From Arcuatula senhousia (Eukaryota; Mollusca; Bivalvia; Mytilida; Mytilidae), in the NCBI GenBank assembly GCA_963971305.1, contig OZ020304.1, forward strand, positions 35,946,502 to 36,010,501: 64,000 nt of DNA, given 5' to 3'. Numbering within the stretch: position 1 is the first letter of the stretch; every line of letters starts with the position of its first letter. The notes under the pieces are model-generated. The model had not been told where the DNA came from and did not search any database. It was given only the letters and a program-made list of their open reading frames with translations. Made by a program: the position numbers and the translations under genes. Positions 11,394-25,000 of the stretch are shown here, piece after piece.

Positions 11394-14221
11394 AAGGTGC
11401 GCTGCGTAAAAACGATTGAGAAGTACACCCGCTAATATTGATTAGTGCTTTTATGGTGGCTTGTGGGTAAATCAGACGAAAAAGACACCCGAAATTGGGA
11501 ATTTACATCTAAAATGCCAAAAATATGCCTAATAGTAATGTTTTTTAACTGGAAACTATTATTAAAGCATTTATGTTACTAATGACTCATAATTGACTTT
11601 AATTTAGTTCTTAAAAATACAAATTAAATACTTTTATACATAAATATTCCGAAAATCACGTATATAAAACATCATGAGTATTTAAAACATTAATTTTTAT
11701 CCTAAAGATAAGCTACCTAAATAACAATATATTGAAGGGTGGAGAGTCGTTTTATTGTGCCCTTTAATGATAAAACACGACATCGGTGCACAAGTTGTGA
11801 AGTGCATATGCGAAAGTTTTTTAGTACATCCGCACAAGTTGAATGGTACATCTTTTAACGATTGGCGAAAGTTGAGATGTGCAAATGCGACAGTTGAGAT
11901 GTACAACTGCTTTAGTTGAGAAGTACAACGAAGAGTTGAAAGTACCAATAGATAGATATTATTTTTTGCTTTACCTCGTTACGATTTAAGTCACATTGGT
12001 GGATTTTCAATTTCTCACGGTTCAGTTTTGTAAGTGTGTTTTGTTTTCTGTTATGCTAGATTCGTCTTTGATCTTTCTGAGTTACCCAGTTCACATCTGC
12101 AAATGCGACTTTTTGTTTTAATAATATATTTCCAGACGAAATCGAAATGAAATAGTCAATTTTCAAAAAAAAAAAAAAAAAACTGTCCAGAAATCATTAG
12201 CTTTTTCGTGTTTGGACGATATGGTTTGGTCATTGATCAAATAAAAGGGAGTCGGCGGTAAAGTTGTTAACATGTCGGACTACTAGCACTGAGTCTCGTG
12301 GTTCCATCCTCGTCTGAGGTGAACATTTCATGAACCAATTTTCCGACTCTTCTCAACACCATTTGTGATAGTGGTTTCGAGGAACGATGCACAGTCCTTC
12401 AAAATGGGCAAAAAGATGTCCTTTTTTTAATATGGTGAGAGAAATATCTTATGCTCGCTTTAAAAGTTCTTTAAAACTTTAAAGTCCTCTCTTGTTTGTT
12501 CCGTGCTTGTTTTGTTATGTAATGACCGATTTTGCCTTCGCTCTTCTTGACTTTTGGCTTCGAACTGCCCGATTGGTGTCTCTTGTCTTCTTGTATTATA
12601 GTTCGATAAGAGGAGGCTCAATAAATTGTGCCGCTACAACGTTAACGTTCGCAAACTGCAAAACAAAATTTTGTAGCAATATATACGGTTTTCAAGTTAC
12701 ATGTATTTGTAAAATATAGTGATTTTTATGAAAATTGTCATTTTATGCCACCTGCAACGCCATGTCGGGCACTAGGTTTTACTTATGCTCGTACGTCCGT
12801 ACGTATATGTAAAATTCCGCAAAGCGTTTCTAAGAAACCGTAAATGGAAATGAGTTGGTACTTGGTAGGAAGGTTCAGTATGACAAACAATGCATCCTAA
12901 GCCATAAGCGACTCTCAAATCTGTAGGACTTTCAATTTTAATTTTGGGCCAACGGGGGCATACGCATCCAAAGAACACATTCTTTCTTTACCTTTTTTTT
13001 TTTTTTATCTAAAATCGTTGTCATTTTCAACAAAATTTCGAATTCATATATTTTAAGATGGAGCGTGACACTGGTCATGTGACCGCGAAAAGCAAAAAGT
13101 GCAACAATATGTGCAAATGTCATTAAATATGAATAAAATTTAGGCTAAACAGTTTTTTATATTAAAAGTTTAGGATTACTTTTGAATTATTATCAAACTC
13201 CTCAATCAAACGTATATACATGTAAATACATTTTTTTTCAAGGGAAATAATTCATACAAAAACTGGCAAAAATTTCAAAGGATTATAATGTTGGCAAAAT
13301 TTTAAGCAAGTGACCCACTTTTTATAGTTTTAATTCAGAACATGTTGAAAAAAAAGTCATATTGATAGAATTTTTCTTGAGAACATATTATTTTATGCAA
13401 ATATTTTGACCGCTCTTGTATAAATTAGGCACACTTTGAACCCTGATACTGGGAAAACAAGGTAAGTGACCTTGCTACGCCTGACACGCGTTTCCTTTAT
13501 TCATAACTTCCCAAATTATCTGTTTTCAATCGCTTTGCATGCAAAGTTCTCGCAGCGCTCTGTATTGTCGGGTCGGGAAATATTGAGTATGGATATGACC
13601 CTTTTAAAGAATACATCCTTAAGCCAATTTCTTGACTAAGGTGATTGCCGATTTTTATTTAAATTTAGTAATTTTCGTGTTCAAATGTGTATAAACAAAG
13701 TACACTATTGCACTGATAAACTTTAGCTTATGTACTATTCAACATGTGCTTGTGTACTATTCAACTAGTGCACTCTCAAAAAAGTTGTACTTCACAACTA
13801 TAACATGAAATATTTTACTTGCTTTGAAAGATAGATTTGTAGCATTACTTAATACCTTTATTTCATCTATTTTATTATATGTTTATTGAGGAAATTGATT
13901 AAAGTATACAATATGTACATGTTTTATTTTGTTTGTTAGCTCATTTTCATGCAGTGGCTACTTTATTTCAAAAAATGAACAAAACGTTCGACTTTTTTAT
14001 TCTTACTTGACGGCCATTGATTTTAGTTAAAAACGAATGTCATTTCATAGGACAATGTAAAGTATAGTAGCAAAAGCGCCAATTAAATTCAAAGGAATGA
14101 CTGCTTACAAGTATTTTTTATGGAAAAAGCCAAAAAATATGCAGACTTTCTAGGTTGCACAAGTCAACTATGACGTATGTACTTCTCAATCGTTTTTACA
14201 CAGCGCACCTTCCATACATTG
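11394..14221. mobile_element. 2.8 kb non-autonomous DNA transposon with 5-bp target duplication
   Basis: The termini are inverted repeats of about 44 bp with one mismatch; both begin CAATGTATGGAAGGTGCGCT when read inward. Identical 5-bp direct repeats ATGAT flank them (11389-11393 and 14222-14226). Subterminal motifs of the form gttgaGA(A/T)GTaCA recur inside (about 11416, 11868, 11898, 11915 and, inverted, 13783). No open frame resembles a transposase. The interior also holds an A-run at about 12165 and a copy of the 'ctacgcctgac' motif at 13476. The superfamily is not assigned. Confidence 0.75.
12245..12325 (+). repeat. tRNA-Ser-like degenerate sequence (possible SINE head)
   Basis: A segment resembling a D-arm, an anticodon region 'CGGACTACTAGCAC' and a B-box-like 'GTGGTTCCATCCTCGTC' recall a serine tRNA. 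Pairing is too poor for a functional tRNA. It lies inside the 2.8 kb TIR element. Confidence 0.3.
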
Positions 14222-14779
14222 ATGATTATAAGGTTGTTAAGAAGTATCCGGTATAGATCAACGTGTGGAGAAATTTGAAAATCGCAATGGTCTTTACTTT
14301 GTACAGACAACTCCAAAGAAATGCGGGCAGATAATGTCCCACTATTATCTGTGTACCGGTAGTCTTTAGTTTAATTGTAAACATAATTTATGTACAGAAG
14401 TTTGTTGTCGGAAAGACTTTGGGTCCTATTGATATTTATAATCAGGGCCAATCTAGCAAAAATCTTGGCATAACTTCAGTACTTGTCTCGGATAAACCAG
14501 TCATTTCGTCGTGCAAATTTTTAGAAATTTCCAGAAGCAAGAATTTCATATCTTTAAATAACAAGACCAATCGAGTCTTTTGTTGAAACCTGTACATTCT
14601 AGGCCCAATATGGACAGTAAATAGTTTTTGACACTTGCATCCCATGGTGGACTGGCAAAGCATACTTGTCACATGCAACACAATTTATAGACTGACAATG
14701 AATATTTAGAACAAATAAATTTAAGATCCTTATATCTAGCAAGATTAAATAAAAAAAAAACACACAAAATCAAACAAAA

Positions 14780-15440
14780 CTTGAAGTTTCAATTTCCCCC
14801 TTTTTGACCCCTTATTGCTAAACAGAAAAGGTGGGGTAAAGAAGAAATTTATCATCCATTATATATCCAATATAGGACAAAAATTAACTTGCAATTTTTT
14901 TTTTCAAAATCGGACCTTAAATAAAAAAGTTGGATTTTTGCCCCCTTTTGGGCCTCTAATTTCTGACATGACAAAAAAGGGGAGACCTCAAAAATCATGC
15001 CAATCAATTACTTAATGGTAATGAAAATTTTCATAGCAATCAGTCAACCAGAACTTAGGTTATTGTGGAAAACTAAAAAAAATTACATTTTTTAGCCCCT
15101 TTTTGGCCCCTAATTTCAAAACGAGTAAAGAAGGGACACCCAAAATCCTCCCCATTCTTCCTTTTATTGTAAGTAACATTACTGTAAAGTTTCATAGCAT
15201 TTGGTCAACCAGAACAAAAGTTATTGTGGGAACAATTAAAAAGTCGCCTTTTTGCCCCTTTAGGGCCCCTAATTTTTAAACGGAATTATAAAATGACTCC
15301 AAAATGGGAGGTGCACATCTTCAATGTATATGTAATCACTGTGTAAAATTTCAGAAAGATCTAGCGTTTGGTTTTTGAAATTCAGAATACACAAGACAGG
15401 CACCTCTATAGCGCGACGGACGGACGGAGTGACCCGACTC
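14780..15440 (+). repeat. Tandem repeat block, units of about 157 bp, ending in cggacggacgg
   Basis: The phrase 'gcccctttttggcccctaattt' recurs with variation at about 14940, 15096 and 15254. Each is followed by 'ttcatagca...ggtcaaccagaac' and a 'ttattgtgg' box. The block finishes with a cggacggacgg run. Confidence 0.65.
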
Positions 15441-15516
15441 CAAGACCTGCTTTCGCCTTCGGTGACGCAGGTAAAATGACAAGAAAGTTCCAGACAATGA
15501 TTAGAGATGGTGCAAA

Positions 15517-15677
15517 CACAGGCGTTTGGGTCCAGGATTTTATTGTATTTTAAATAACGTGTATATAAAAATTTTCATCTCGTCTATATACTATTTCCAA
15601 ATAGTATATAGACGAGATGAAAATTTTATATACACGTTATTTAGAATGCAGTTAAATCCTGGACCCAAACGCCTGTG
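15517..15677. mobile_element. 161-bp fold-back MITE with 8-bp target duplication
   Basis: Almost the whole element is one inverted repeat: about 78-bp arms starting CACAGGCGTTTGGGTCC, with only a few mismatches around a tiny loop near 15598-15602. Exact 8-bp repeats GGTGCAAA flank it at 15509-15516 and 15678-15685. An 8-bp duplication fits hAT- or P-type transposases. Confidence 0.85.
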
Positions 15678-15989
15678 GGTGCAAACTGAAAGACTTCTTT
15701 GGGCAAATATCTAAGCATGTTTCAGAAATAACTACACTAACATTCTCTTTATAAAACAACTTTTGTATAAAAATATTACAAAATGGTCAAGAAAAACATT
15801 TTGGTACATTTATTCAAGCAAAAAAGGCACAATTTAACTGTTTAGATGCCTGTATCGCGACACTAAGTTTTATTTTTGTGAAACGTTTTTGGTATGTTGA
15901 ACTTATTTTTTACAGGTCTGCTATATGACAATCTCTAAAGTTTTTCATTAAAAAAGTTGTTCATTCTTTCCTTTTTATGATTTTTAAGT

Positions 15990-16076
15990 CGATCAAAAGC
16001 TCACCAGAGCTTATGTTATTTGTATATTGCTAATCGACTATAAATAAAGCTTATTTGATTTGATTTGATTTGATCG
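15990..16076 (+). mobile_element. LINE 3'-terminal tail
   Basis: A short remnant ending AATAAAGCTTATTTG and then three ATTTG-like repeats, similar to the tail at 770-800. No coding part remains. Confidence 0.45.
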
Positions 16077-16085
16077 ATGGATGCA

Positions 16086-16119
16086 GGAACATTAATAATA
16101 AATATATTAAAATGTTCCT
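16086..16119. mobile_element. 34-bp mini fold-back flanked by 10-bp direct repeats
   Basis: GGAACATT...AATGTTCC arms are bounded by exact GATGGATGCA copies at 16076-16085 and 16120-16129. Either a tiny MITE remnant or an excision/insertion footprint. Confidence 0.5.
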
Positions 16120-16565
16120 GATGGATGCAAGTCCAAAATTAACATGCATCATTAAAGCAAAAAAAAGTTTTTATTCCAGTATTGCACCAATAAAGCAGGA
16201 AATTGATCGATAAAACTAAACTACAAAGGTCTACTTCATGTGTTGAAATGCATTAGAGACCTTTAAATTGGTGCACAATTTACATGGGACGATGTAAACG
16301 CCCAAATGGGACGATTAATAGGGACGATAAGTAATGGACTAAAGAGCTCTTTAACACAGAGGCACAAAAATACATTGACAACACCACAACAAAATTTTGT
16401 GAAAATTCTTCGAATTAACATTTATACATAACTTTTAACAGTGTAAGAAACATTTGCTAATGCTTAGTATAACAATTAAAAGGAATATTGTCCTTTTTGT
16501 GCCCAATGTAGAAAATCTACAACAGTTCAAGTGAAATGTATAAAAGAAGCAAAGGTGTACCAAAG

Positions 16566-16664
16566 CACAGGGACTTGTTACGAAAAAAAATTAAATATCT
16601 CTATATAAAAAACCACGTGGTTTTTTTATATAGAGATATTTTTTTTTCGTAACAAGTCCCTGTG
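16566..16664. mobile_element. 99-bp fold-back MITE with 8-bp target duplication
   Basis: Arms of about 48 bp start CACAGGGACTTGTTACG and meet at a CCACGTGG centre. Exact TACCAAAG repeats flank it at 16558-16565 and 16665-16672. It shares the terminal CACAGG and the 8-bp duplication with the element at 15517-15677, which suggests the same transposase mobilised both. Confidence 0.85.
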
Positions 16665-16699
16665 TACCAAAGGGGTAATCAGTATCATAAAACCGTGAA

Positions 16700-17382
16700 G
16701 AAATACAAATGACAACAAAGTTCCAGACAATAAATTTTGCTACGCCTGACGCGCGTTTCGTCTATTCAAGACTCATCAGAGGCACTCTACCAAAAATATT
16801 GAAAATGCCAAACACTGTATGAATATGAAGAGCATAGAACAGTATAACCAAAAATACCAAACTGGGGAACCAAATTATAACTAAGATATTCAACCTATGT
16901 CTGGGGTAGGAAGAACCTTAGGGTTTAGACAATTTTGAAATTTAGACGGATAATTTAAAGCTTTGATGTATTCTCCAACTCAAAAGTGTTGGTGCCGGAG
17001 CGGGCTAACCTCGGGGAATTTAAACTCCACCAGCAGTGCTAACCTTCACGTGTGTTCGAAATACAAATGACAACAAAGTTCCAGACAATAAATTTTGCTA
17101 CGCCTGACGCGCATTTCGTCTATTCAAGACTCATCAGAGGCGCTCTACCAAAAATATTGAAAATGCCAAACACTGTATGAATATGAAGAGCATAGAACAG
17201 TATAACCAAAAATACCAAACTGGGGAACCAAATTATAACTAAGATATTCAACCTATGTCTGGGGTAGGAAGAACCTTAGGGTTTAGACAATTTTGAAATT
17301 TAGACGGATAATTTAAAGCTTTGATGTATTCTCCAACTCAAAAGTGTTGGTGCCGGAGCGGGCTAACCTCGGGGAATTTAAA
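16700..17382 (+). repeat. Near-identical 325-bp direct duplication
   Basis: Copies at 16700-17024 and 17058-17382 differ at only two positions that I can see (cgcgTttcg-type G/A and aggcA/Gctct), separated by 33 bp. Both hold the mussel-type motif 'ctacgcctgacgcgc' near the start. A very recent tandem duplication or an assembly (haplotype) artefact. Confidence 0.85.
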
Positions 17383-17383
17383 G

Positions 17384-17650
17384 ACAAAGACAAAACCGGC
17401 AGACAAAATATCATCACAACAAAACAAACCACATAAAACACACACACATAACAACAAAACCGCATTCAGCAACGCGAACTCAAGTCGAAACGAGAGTGAA
17501 CTCAGGTGCTCCGGAAGAGTAAGCAGTTCCTGCTTGCTATAGCACACCCGTCACGTTGCCAAAGATCGATTAAGTGTTGGTCAAATCCGGAAAGGATGAC
17601 ATTACAAAACTCTATGTCAAACCAACATCTGTGCTCATCTGAGAGTATAC
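17384..17650 (+). repeat. Dispersed repeat, copy B (also at 10900-11165)
   Basis: Same ordered phrases as copy A, with a CACACACA run at about 17440. It follows directly on the second 325-bp repeat. Confidence 0.65.
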
Positions 17651-17834
17651 ATATTATTTACATAGGCATAGCATAACAATTAAAACAATTGACAATGTGA
17701 GTGGTAAAGCCTTTTTTGTATGATCGCAACAAATTGTTTTGATTTTTAAAAAAGATTTTGAGGATAATATGAGCCAGGTTTAACAAGTTACAATTCATTT
17801 TATTAATTTTTTGTTTGTAAATAATAACAAACTT

Positions 17835-18620
17835 AAAACTAGCTTTTTTGTGGGTCACATGTGCGTATAATGACGACAGACTTTTTGAAATTTTTTTCTA
17901 AGCTGCTGGACATAGGTCCTGCACTACCAAAATCTTTGCTGGACCCTGAAAATCTTTGCGGGACCCAACTTTCATGCTGATAACCGGAAAAGGAAAGGGG
18001 ATTCTAATTAGAAACAAATAATAAAGACGGAATTTTCGAGAAAATTTTGACCATTTCCGTTTAAAAATTATTTTCTCGCAACTTATTTCCGGTAAAATGT
18101 ATACACAAAAATATTTTTTAGCCGGACATCGGACTGACTTTTTGGTATTTTCTGCCTGTCTTTGCTTATTTTTGACGAATTTCAAAAAGTCTATGACGGC
18201 TAGAATTTTCAAAGAAAAATTTGTTAAAATGACGCTGAAAGTTCTGGAAAACAAGCGGGCTATACGTGACGTTGAAGGAAAATTCAGCTCATAGTTACTG
18301 TCATATTGACATTTCTACCATTATCCCATGCTTGGGCATGTTGGGGACCGTATAAATATTAAACAATTTTACAATTGCGATATGAATTGAACAAAATAAA
18401 AAATACTTTATTTCAAAAATAAGAATATACTAGCTTTTCTTGTGGGTCACATGTGCACTAAATGGCATTAAAAATTTGTAAAGAATTAAGCATTAAAAAG
18501 ATGCCAAAAGATTGGGAAAACATGCCGGCCAAACCAGACCTTGAAGGAAAATTCAGCTCATAGAACAACTAAAATATTGACATTTTTTCCATTATCAATC
18601 CCTGTGGGAGAATATAAACT
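17835..18620 (+). repeat. Diverged direct repeat pair, conserved 'gaaggaaaattcagctcatag' box
   Basis: 'gtgggtcacatgtgc' occurs at 17850 and 18440, and the block 'gaaggaaaattcagctcat' at about 18274 and 18542. The second copy has lost most of the interval between them. The same box occurs at about 38708 in DNAJC3 intron 1. Confidence 0.6.
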
Positions 18621-18624
18621 GATT

Positions 18625-19085
18625 TCAAGACATTCCAGATTTTAAGGAAAAAAATGATGATGCACAAGAAATGGGTTGTCCAACATGAAACACAAGGCTG
18701 AAATACAGGCGAAAAAGGAACATGTACATGTACAACCATAAAAACAGGAGAAATAAAAATTAGAATAACAAAAATACAGAAAATTTAAACATCAAATGTG
18801 CAACATGTTGCACATAAATAACCCTTTACCTTCACCCCCCCCCCAAAAAAAAAAGAAACTGAAAGTTCAAAAACAGGAGTGCTAAGTTAATATAGTTATT
18901 AAATTATATATATGTAATGCAGATTACTAATTTTCGCTATATTTGTGGTAAATGAAAATCAATGAAAAATAGTATGTCAGAGAGCTTGCTACACTTGCAT
19001 ATAAAGTTTCAGTTGATTAATTGTTATGTTTCTGTTCATAATACCAAAATCTGTTTTTACTTGTAGCCATTGTGTTTAATTAAAG
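18625..19085. other. Non-coding stretch upstream of the LRR gene
   Basis: No coding exon. A poly-C/poly-A run lies at 18835-18855. The sequence ttacttgtag ending at 19066 looks like a splice acceptor, so an untranslated first exon upstream is likely. Confidence 0.4.
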
Positions 19086-22000
19086 ATGCCTAAAAAGGGT
19101 AAAAAAGGAAAAAAGAAAGGAGGAAAGAAGAAAAAGAAGGTTGTAGCTGGTGCTGAGGACATAATGAAAAGACTTTATAAATGTTATGAGAAAAATTGTG
19201 CCGTTACAGATTCACAGATGTGTCCTGGTATCAAGAAAGCATTAAAGGCCTGCTATGAACAAGAAAGTCCAACAATTTTGGAAAAGGTAACCGAATTTAA
19301 AAAAAAATCTAAGTTTAGGCTTTTTATACTTAATATAAGGTATTCATTACTTTATCATCCATTCATACAATTGTAAATGTTATTCTTTATTTAATATTAA
19401 AGATAAAGATAAATTTATTTGTACTAACACATTTCAATAAATGGTTATGACACAACTAAAGAATTAAGAACATAAAATACAAAGAAACAATATGACTTAA
19501 TAAATGAAAATGGATGGGTATATGATTGTTGAAACCTGGGGTGGCAGTGACTAAAATGTGTATGTAATGTACATGTAAAACAATTTGTAAATGAGAAGGG
19601 GGTTATCTACATGTATTACTTATATAGTTAACTTACATTGTATTTATCTGGCATTTGTTGATAAATTCAATAATTGCCTTGAGCACTACTAAAGAACTAC
19701 TATTTAATATAAGACAGAGTTTGTTTTCAGTTAAATAATTAAAATTTTTAAGTTCACATTTTAATTTATTGTTCAACTCTTGCCTGTATATGTTGTATTT
19801 GGGACACTTGATGAAAAAATGTAATTCATCTTCAACTTGCCCACTTTCACATTTTGTGCACAGTCTTGCACTTTGGGGGATATTTTTATAACGCCCTTTC
19901 TCAATTTCAAGAGAATGAAATAAATATTTGAAGTTTAAATGTTTTACTGATCAATTTATTTTTACAGTTTATCTTTGAGTCTGTCATACCAGAAAATGAG
20001 GGAGATTTGCCAGTTTTGATTGAACCATTATTAGCAGTTATTCGACAAGAAAGATATGTCTTCATTAAAGACATACATATATGGGACTACCCTATGTCAA
20101 TAGAGAATGCAGCAACTCTGGTTTGTATATTTATAAAATTCAACTTAATGTTAATCTTTAAGAAATTAAAAAAGAAACAAAAAAAACAGATTCAAAATTC
20201 AGAACTATGCTTATATATTTCAGTTTATATTTTAATATGAAAATGAGTTCCTGCTTAAGGTGGTTCAGGGTGTAAAATCTATCAGATTTTAGAAATATTT
20301 TGTAGAATAAAATTTTCATAAAGCGACATTGAAAAAATGCAAAAATAAATGGGGTCACACACCTTTCTACAGATGTATGATCTTGCAAAGTTGGTGATGG
20401 AAAGCTTTGTTTTTCAATAGATTATAAAGGGTAAAGAGTTATTAAGCATCATTGTGAGCTGGAAACACATCAGATTTTATTTATATTTCACAAATGACAA
20501 GCTATATATGCTATCTTTTTAAAAACATGAAAAAAAGGATTATAGACCTTCTTTTCTAGAACTATTTAAAAAAACTCATTTTTCTTTCACATTTCTATAT
20601 AAAAATTTGTCACACATTTTTCCGTCAATTATCTCCCCTGGAAAAATAAACTTTTCAGAAATGCTTGATTTCTTTTTAAACATTTATGTTATAATTATTT
20701 CATTAATAAAATAGAATTAAGAATTAAATTTTGCATCTTTTACAGTGTTATTTTGAGTCATTTTAATTGAAATGCAGACTAAAAATTTGCAAGATGTCTA
20801 AAAAAGTAAATTGCTCAGTTTTATACCCCAAACCATCTTTAACATGTACATGTACATAAATGTATGTACTTTTACAGTATTCAAATACACAATATGATAA
20901 AAAGTTAAAAGCCACATTGTTTTGAAAGATCTGAGTAAAAGGCATATTATACATCAGTTGAAAAAGAAAAAAAAAAGCAATAAAACCATAATAACTTCAT
21001 AACTTGGTTGTTCTTGTTATGTTTTCAATAGTTTTCTGTTTTTATCTTCAGGCCTTGCTGATTGAAAAGCAGTGTTATCCACTGAGAATCATAGAACTAA
21101 TGGACTGTATGTTAGATCCCTATTCTGCTAAAAGACTCTCACGATCATTTAACATTTGTCAGACATTGACACATGTTTCTCTCGACTATAATGAGTGAGT
21201 TTTTATAAAGACATGCTGCGTAGAACAATTATTATATCAAATGATATATGATATTTCCAAATTTGTTAATGTTTTACATTAAAAAATGATATTATAACAA
21301 CAAGGAGGAAATGTAATGGCAGAAAAAAAGCTTTATTTTTGATAAGAAAGAAATCAGTAGAAATTGTTATCACTTAACCCTGGAAGGACAAGCAATTTAT
21401 TTGAAAAAAAAGCTTTCATGGTTTTTAGTAAAATTTTACAATTTTTGCAAATTCCATCTTTTTTACCTATTTTTGATGTCATAAAGTCTTCTATAGGTAT
21501 AAAGTGGCATAACTAAGCAGAGAATATGCTTGGAATTTGTAAAAAAAAAAAAAACTATATTCAGCTGATTATAAACGATCTAATTTATTATAAGATGTGT
21601 ATTTCTTTTTCAGATTTGGGGATGAAGGTTGTAAAGACTTCTGTAAAGGTTTAGAACAGAACATTACTCTACTGTCACTTAGTATGTGTTACTGTGACTT
21701 GAGTCCTAAATCAGGAGATTATATTGGTGAACTGGTATCCAGAACAGCTGTTAGGTGAGCAAGGATAATCAGGTTAAATGAATGATAAAAGTTAAACCTT
21801 TAAGGAAATCTTTCAAAGCTTCAAGGTGCATGGTTTAGCCTTGATAGACAAGCTGACTTCAGACTGTGTACATCAGAATCTACACTTGATATTGCAAAAC
21901 AAAGGATAACCTTGACAATTTATAAGTTGCAAACTACTGTTACATGATCATAGATAAATCATATAAGATTTTCTCTCTGATTTTATTTCTTTCTTCTCAT

Positions 22001-25000
22001 GTTATATCAAATTTTAAAGAATTAAATTTTACTTTCAGAGAATTATATTTAAATGGCAATAACCTCGAGAGTGAAGGTGCTATCAAGATAATCAAGCTGT
22101 GTACAGAGCAAGCAGAATATGAGGCTATCAAAAGGGCTGAAGAGGCAAAGAGGAAAGAGGAAGAGGAACTTGAAAAGGCTGCAAGAGGTTTGGTTTAAAA
22201 TAGGTTGAATACATATTTTCTCTTCAAACCAAGATCTGTTATGCAACAGCAAATGAAAAATTATCAATAGAAGTTAAAAAAGCCCATTATTTATATATAT
22301 GTGTTAAAAAAAAGAACTAAAAAAAAGACATAGAAATAGAAGGCTTTTATCAGTTTATAATAACTTGTTAATGTCCTGATTATGGCTGCAAAATCATCTT
22401 TCGGACATATAACAAACAACAGAACAGTCAGTCTATCTATCAATCCTGTTTTTGTGTATTTAAGAAAAAGAGTTAGGATACAGATCAGAAGCCTCCGACA
22501 AAGATTCAGCTCCCGGTTCTGCTAAGAAGAAAAAGAAAAAAGGTTAGACTTTCATAGTATTGAAGTATCTACAGGGTAACTATCATGTGCGAATTGATTC
22601 AGTAGCAACATAGTAGTAGGTATTTTTAAAATTTGAATTGAATGAATACTATGATTATTCATGGTACATTGTATATATTTCATTTTCAAAGCCTGAAGAA
22701 TACCACAGAAAATGAAACATGTATCTGAATTGAAAGCCATACTAAAAAAACATAACTCAATTACATGATGGAACATGATACTTAAAAATGACTATCACCT
22801 ATAATAATAATGTGAAAAGTTGACAATAAGAATACAGAAAACAGGTACCGTAGATTACATCTCAATGAAAACAAATTATATTATTTTCTTTATATTATCA
22901 TTGGTAGATTTTTCAAGGACCAAATCCATGTTAATTGCAGAGTTCATAATGTGCTATAGAAGCTGAGAACATTGATACAATATTTTGCAGTCAAGGTTCA
23001 TTTTACTTAAAAAACAAAATATTGTGTCAATGATGTTCTCCACTTTTAAAGACAGTAGAATTATATGCTTTCCACATTGCTTGAAATCTTCTGCAACTGG
23101 TGTTCTAATGTTAAATTCAATTTGATTTTGCTGTTTTAAAACTGCAAGTTTAGAATTATCTAGGCTGAAAGGTTGGCAACTTTCTTTTGTGTACCGGTAT
23201 ATGTCTAAACAACACACAAAAAGTTCATAGAATTGAAAACTATAAACATCATTTGTATAAATCTATTTTCTCAGCAGCTAATAATCACAGCTTCTTAATA
23301 TAAAGTATGAAGCATAAGCATTAAGACTTGTTTGGTTGGATTTGATGTCAGGTTTATGGCTCACCTACTTCCTGTTTAACGAAATCCGTTCATTTTTGAC
23401 TATGACAGATTTTTTGTACCTTATAAAATGTTTTTACTGACTTAATGTAAAATTCATTTTTAAATTTCAGGTAAAAAGAAGAAAAAGAAAGAACCTCCTC
23501 CCCCTCCTCCAGTAGGACCATGGATATTTAAACTTCATATCAATGACAATGGAATAGATGGACTTGCATATGGAAAAGAGTTTGCTCCCTTAGAATTCCT
23601 TAGGGAACTTAAAAAGTAGGAATAACAAAGTTAACATGTTAATTTTGTATGGTTCTATGGTTATGGTTATGTAACCACCCTAGCAAATTATATAGACTCT
23701 TACATCACTTTTTGTAACCTGTCATTTAGATATAGGTCCTGTTAAAAATAACAGATCGTGATAATGTTTTGCTGATTTATACCTTAGTATGTAAACTTTA
23801 TTTTACAATGACAGCATACTTCCTTCATCCAAAACTACCAGTAAAACTAATTGAAAGCTTAAGGTGAAGTTGATTAAGGACAGAACACAATACTCCTCCC
23901 CCACTTTAATAGACATGACTTTAAGATCACAGTTTAAATTATTTGCCAATGTATTTATTTTATATTATAGATTGCTTATGCACTCCGAGTGCTTTGAAGA
24001 GCTAGATTTAGATGATAATTTGATAGGAGATCTTGGAGGGAAGGAAATCTTGGAAGCATTGGAATACAGAAAAGAAGGTCAGTTGTATAACATGAACTGG
24101 TATAATTTAGATACATTGTTTCTACATACATGTTTGTAATACTTATAACTTATGTTTGAAGGCCTTGTGGAGTGAGGACATTAAAAGGTTTTAAATTCAG
24201 AACCAGTTGCAGACTGTCTATTTTAAGGCTGACCTGTACTGCAGCTAATCATAAAAGTCAATATACTGCAAAGAATAAGTTCAACAGTCCACAAGCAATA
24301 AATGTAGGTCAAGATTGCCTAAGTTACTGGTGAATCCTGCTGTACTACCTAAGACCATTTGACAAGTAAATTTTCAATGTCATTTGGATACCATTTTTTT
24401 GGATGGGAGAGAGCACAATTCTATGTACCGTTCATTTCTAGTTTAATGCTTCTTTTGGTAATGGGTTCTGAATGACAATTTGTTGTTTTCTGTATTTTCA
24501 TTTCAAGGGGAATAACTCATGATATTTCATATTTTATGGATTTCAGAAACCAAACTTGGTGGTGTTAAAGTTTTAACTACACATAGGATGAAGAGTGACA
24601 CATTTAATGCTATTGTAAAGTTAGGATCAGGTCTGAAAAAGAAAAAGAAGAAAGCTGGTAAAAAGGTATAGTTTAAGAAATCTTATTTATCAGTTGAAGT
24701 AAGATCTATAGATTTTAATAAATTGTTATGTTATTGTATGTGTCATTTACTATAAACTTATAAGAGATTTTAACAAAATAAAACAAATGAAAAACAAAAA
24801 CTAGAAAGAAGTCTGGGAAAGAAGTGCATAAAAAAGAAATCATGCTGAACAAAGGACATCAGAAAATAAAGAACATTTTGATGTTCTCCACACAACAATA
24901 AGAATCTCAATGATCGACATATATAGTAAGAAATTTAAGCAAATCATTGTGAAATAATATACTACTTTCATATTGCTAAACCATCCATCATTTCTAAATT

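Noticed and set aside
12772..13123. Two minus-strand open frames as genes
   Set aside because: They overlap in different frames inside the 2.8 kb TIR element, with low complexity and no motif.
17898..18254. 118-codon minus-strand open frame
   Set aside because: Lies within a diverged direct repeat, has an opposite-strand frame of similar length, and no domain is visible.
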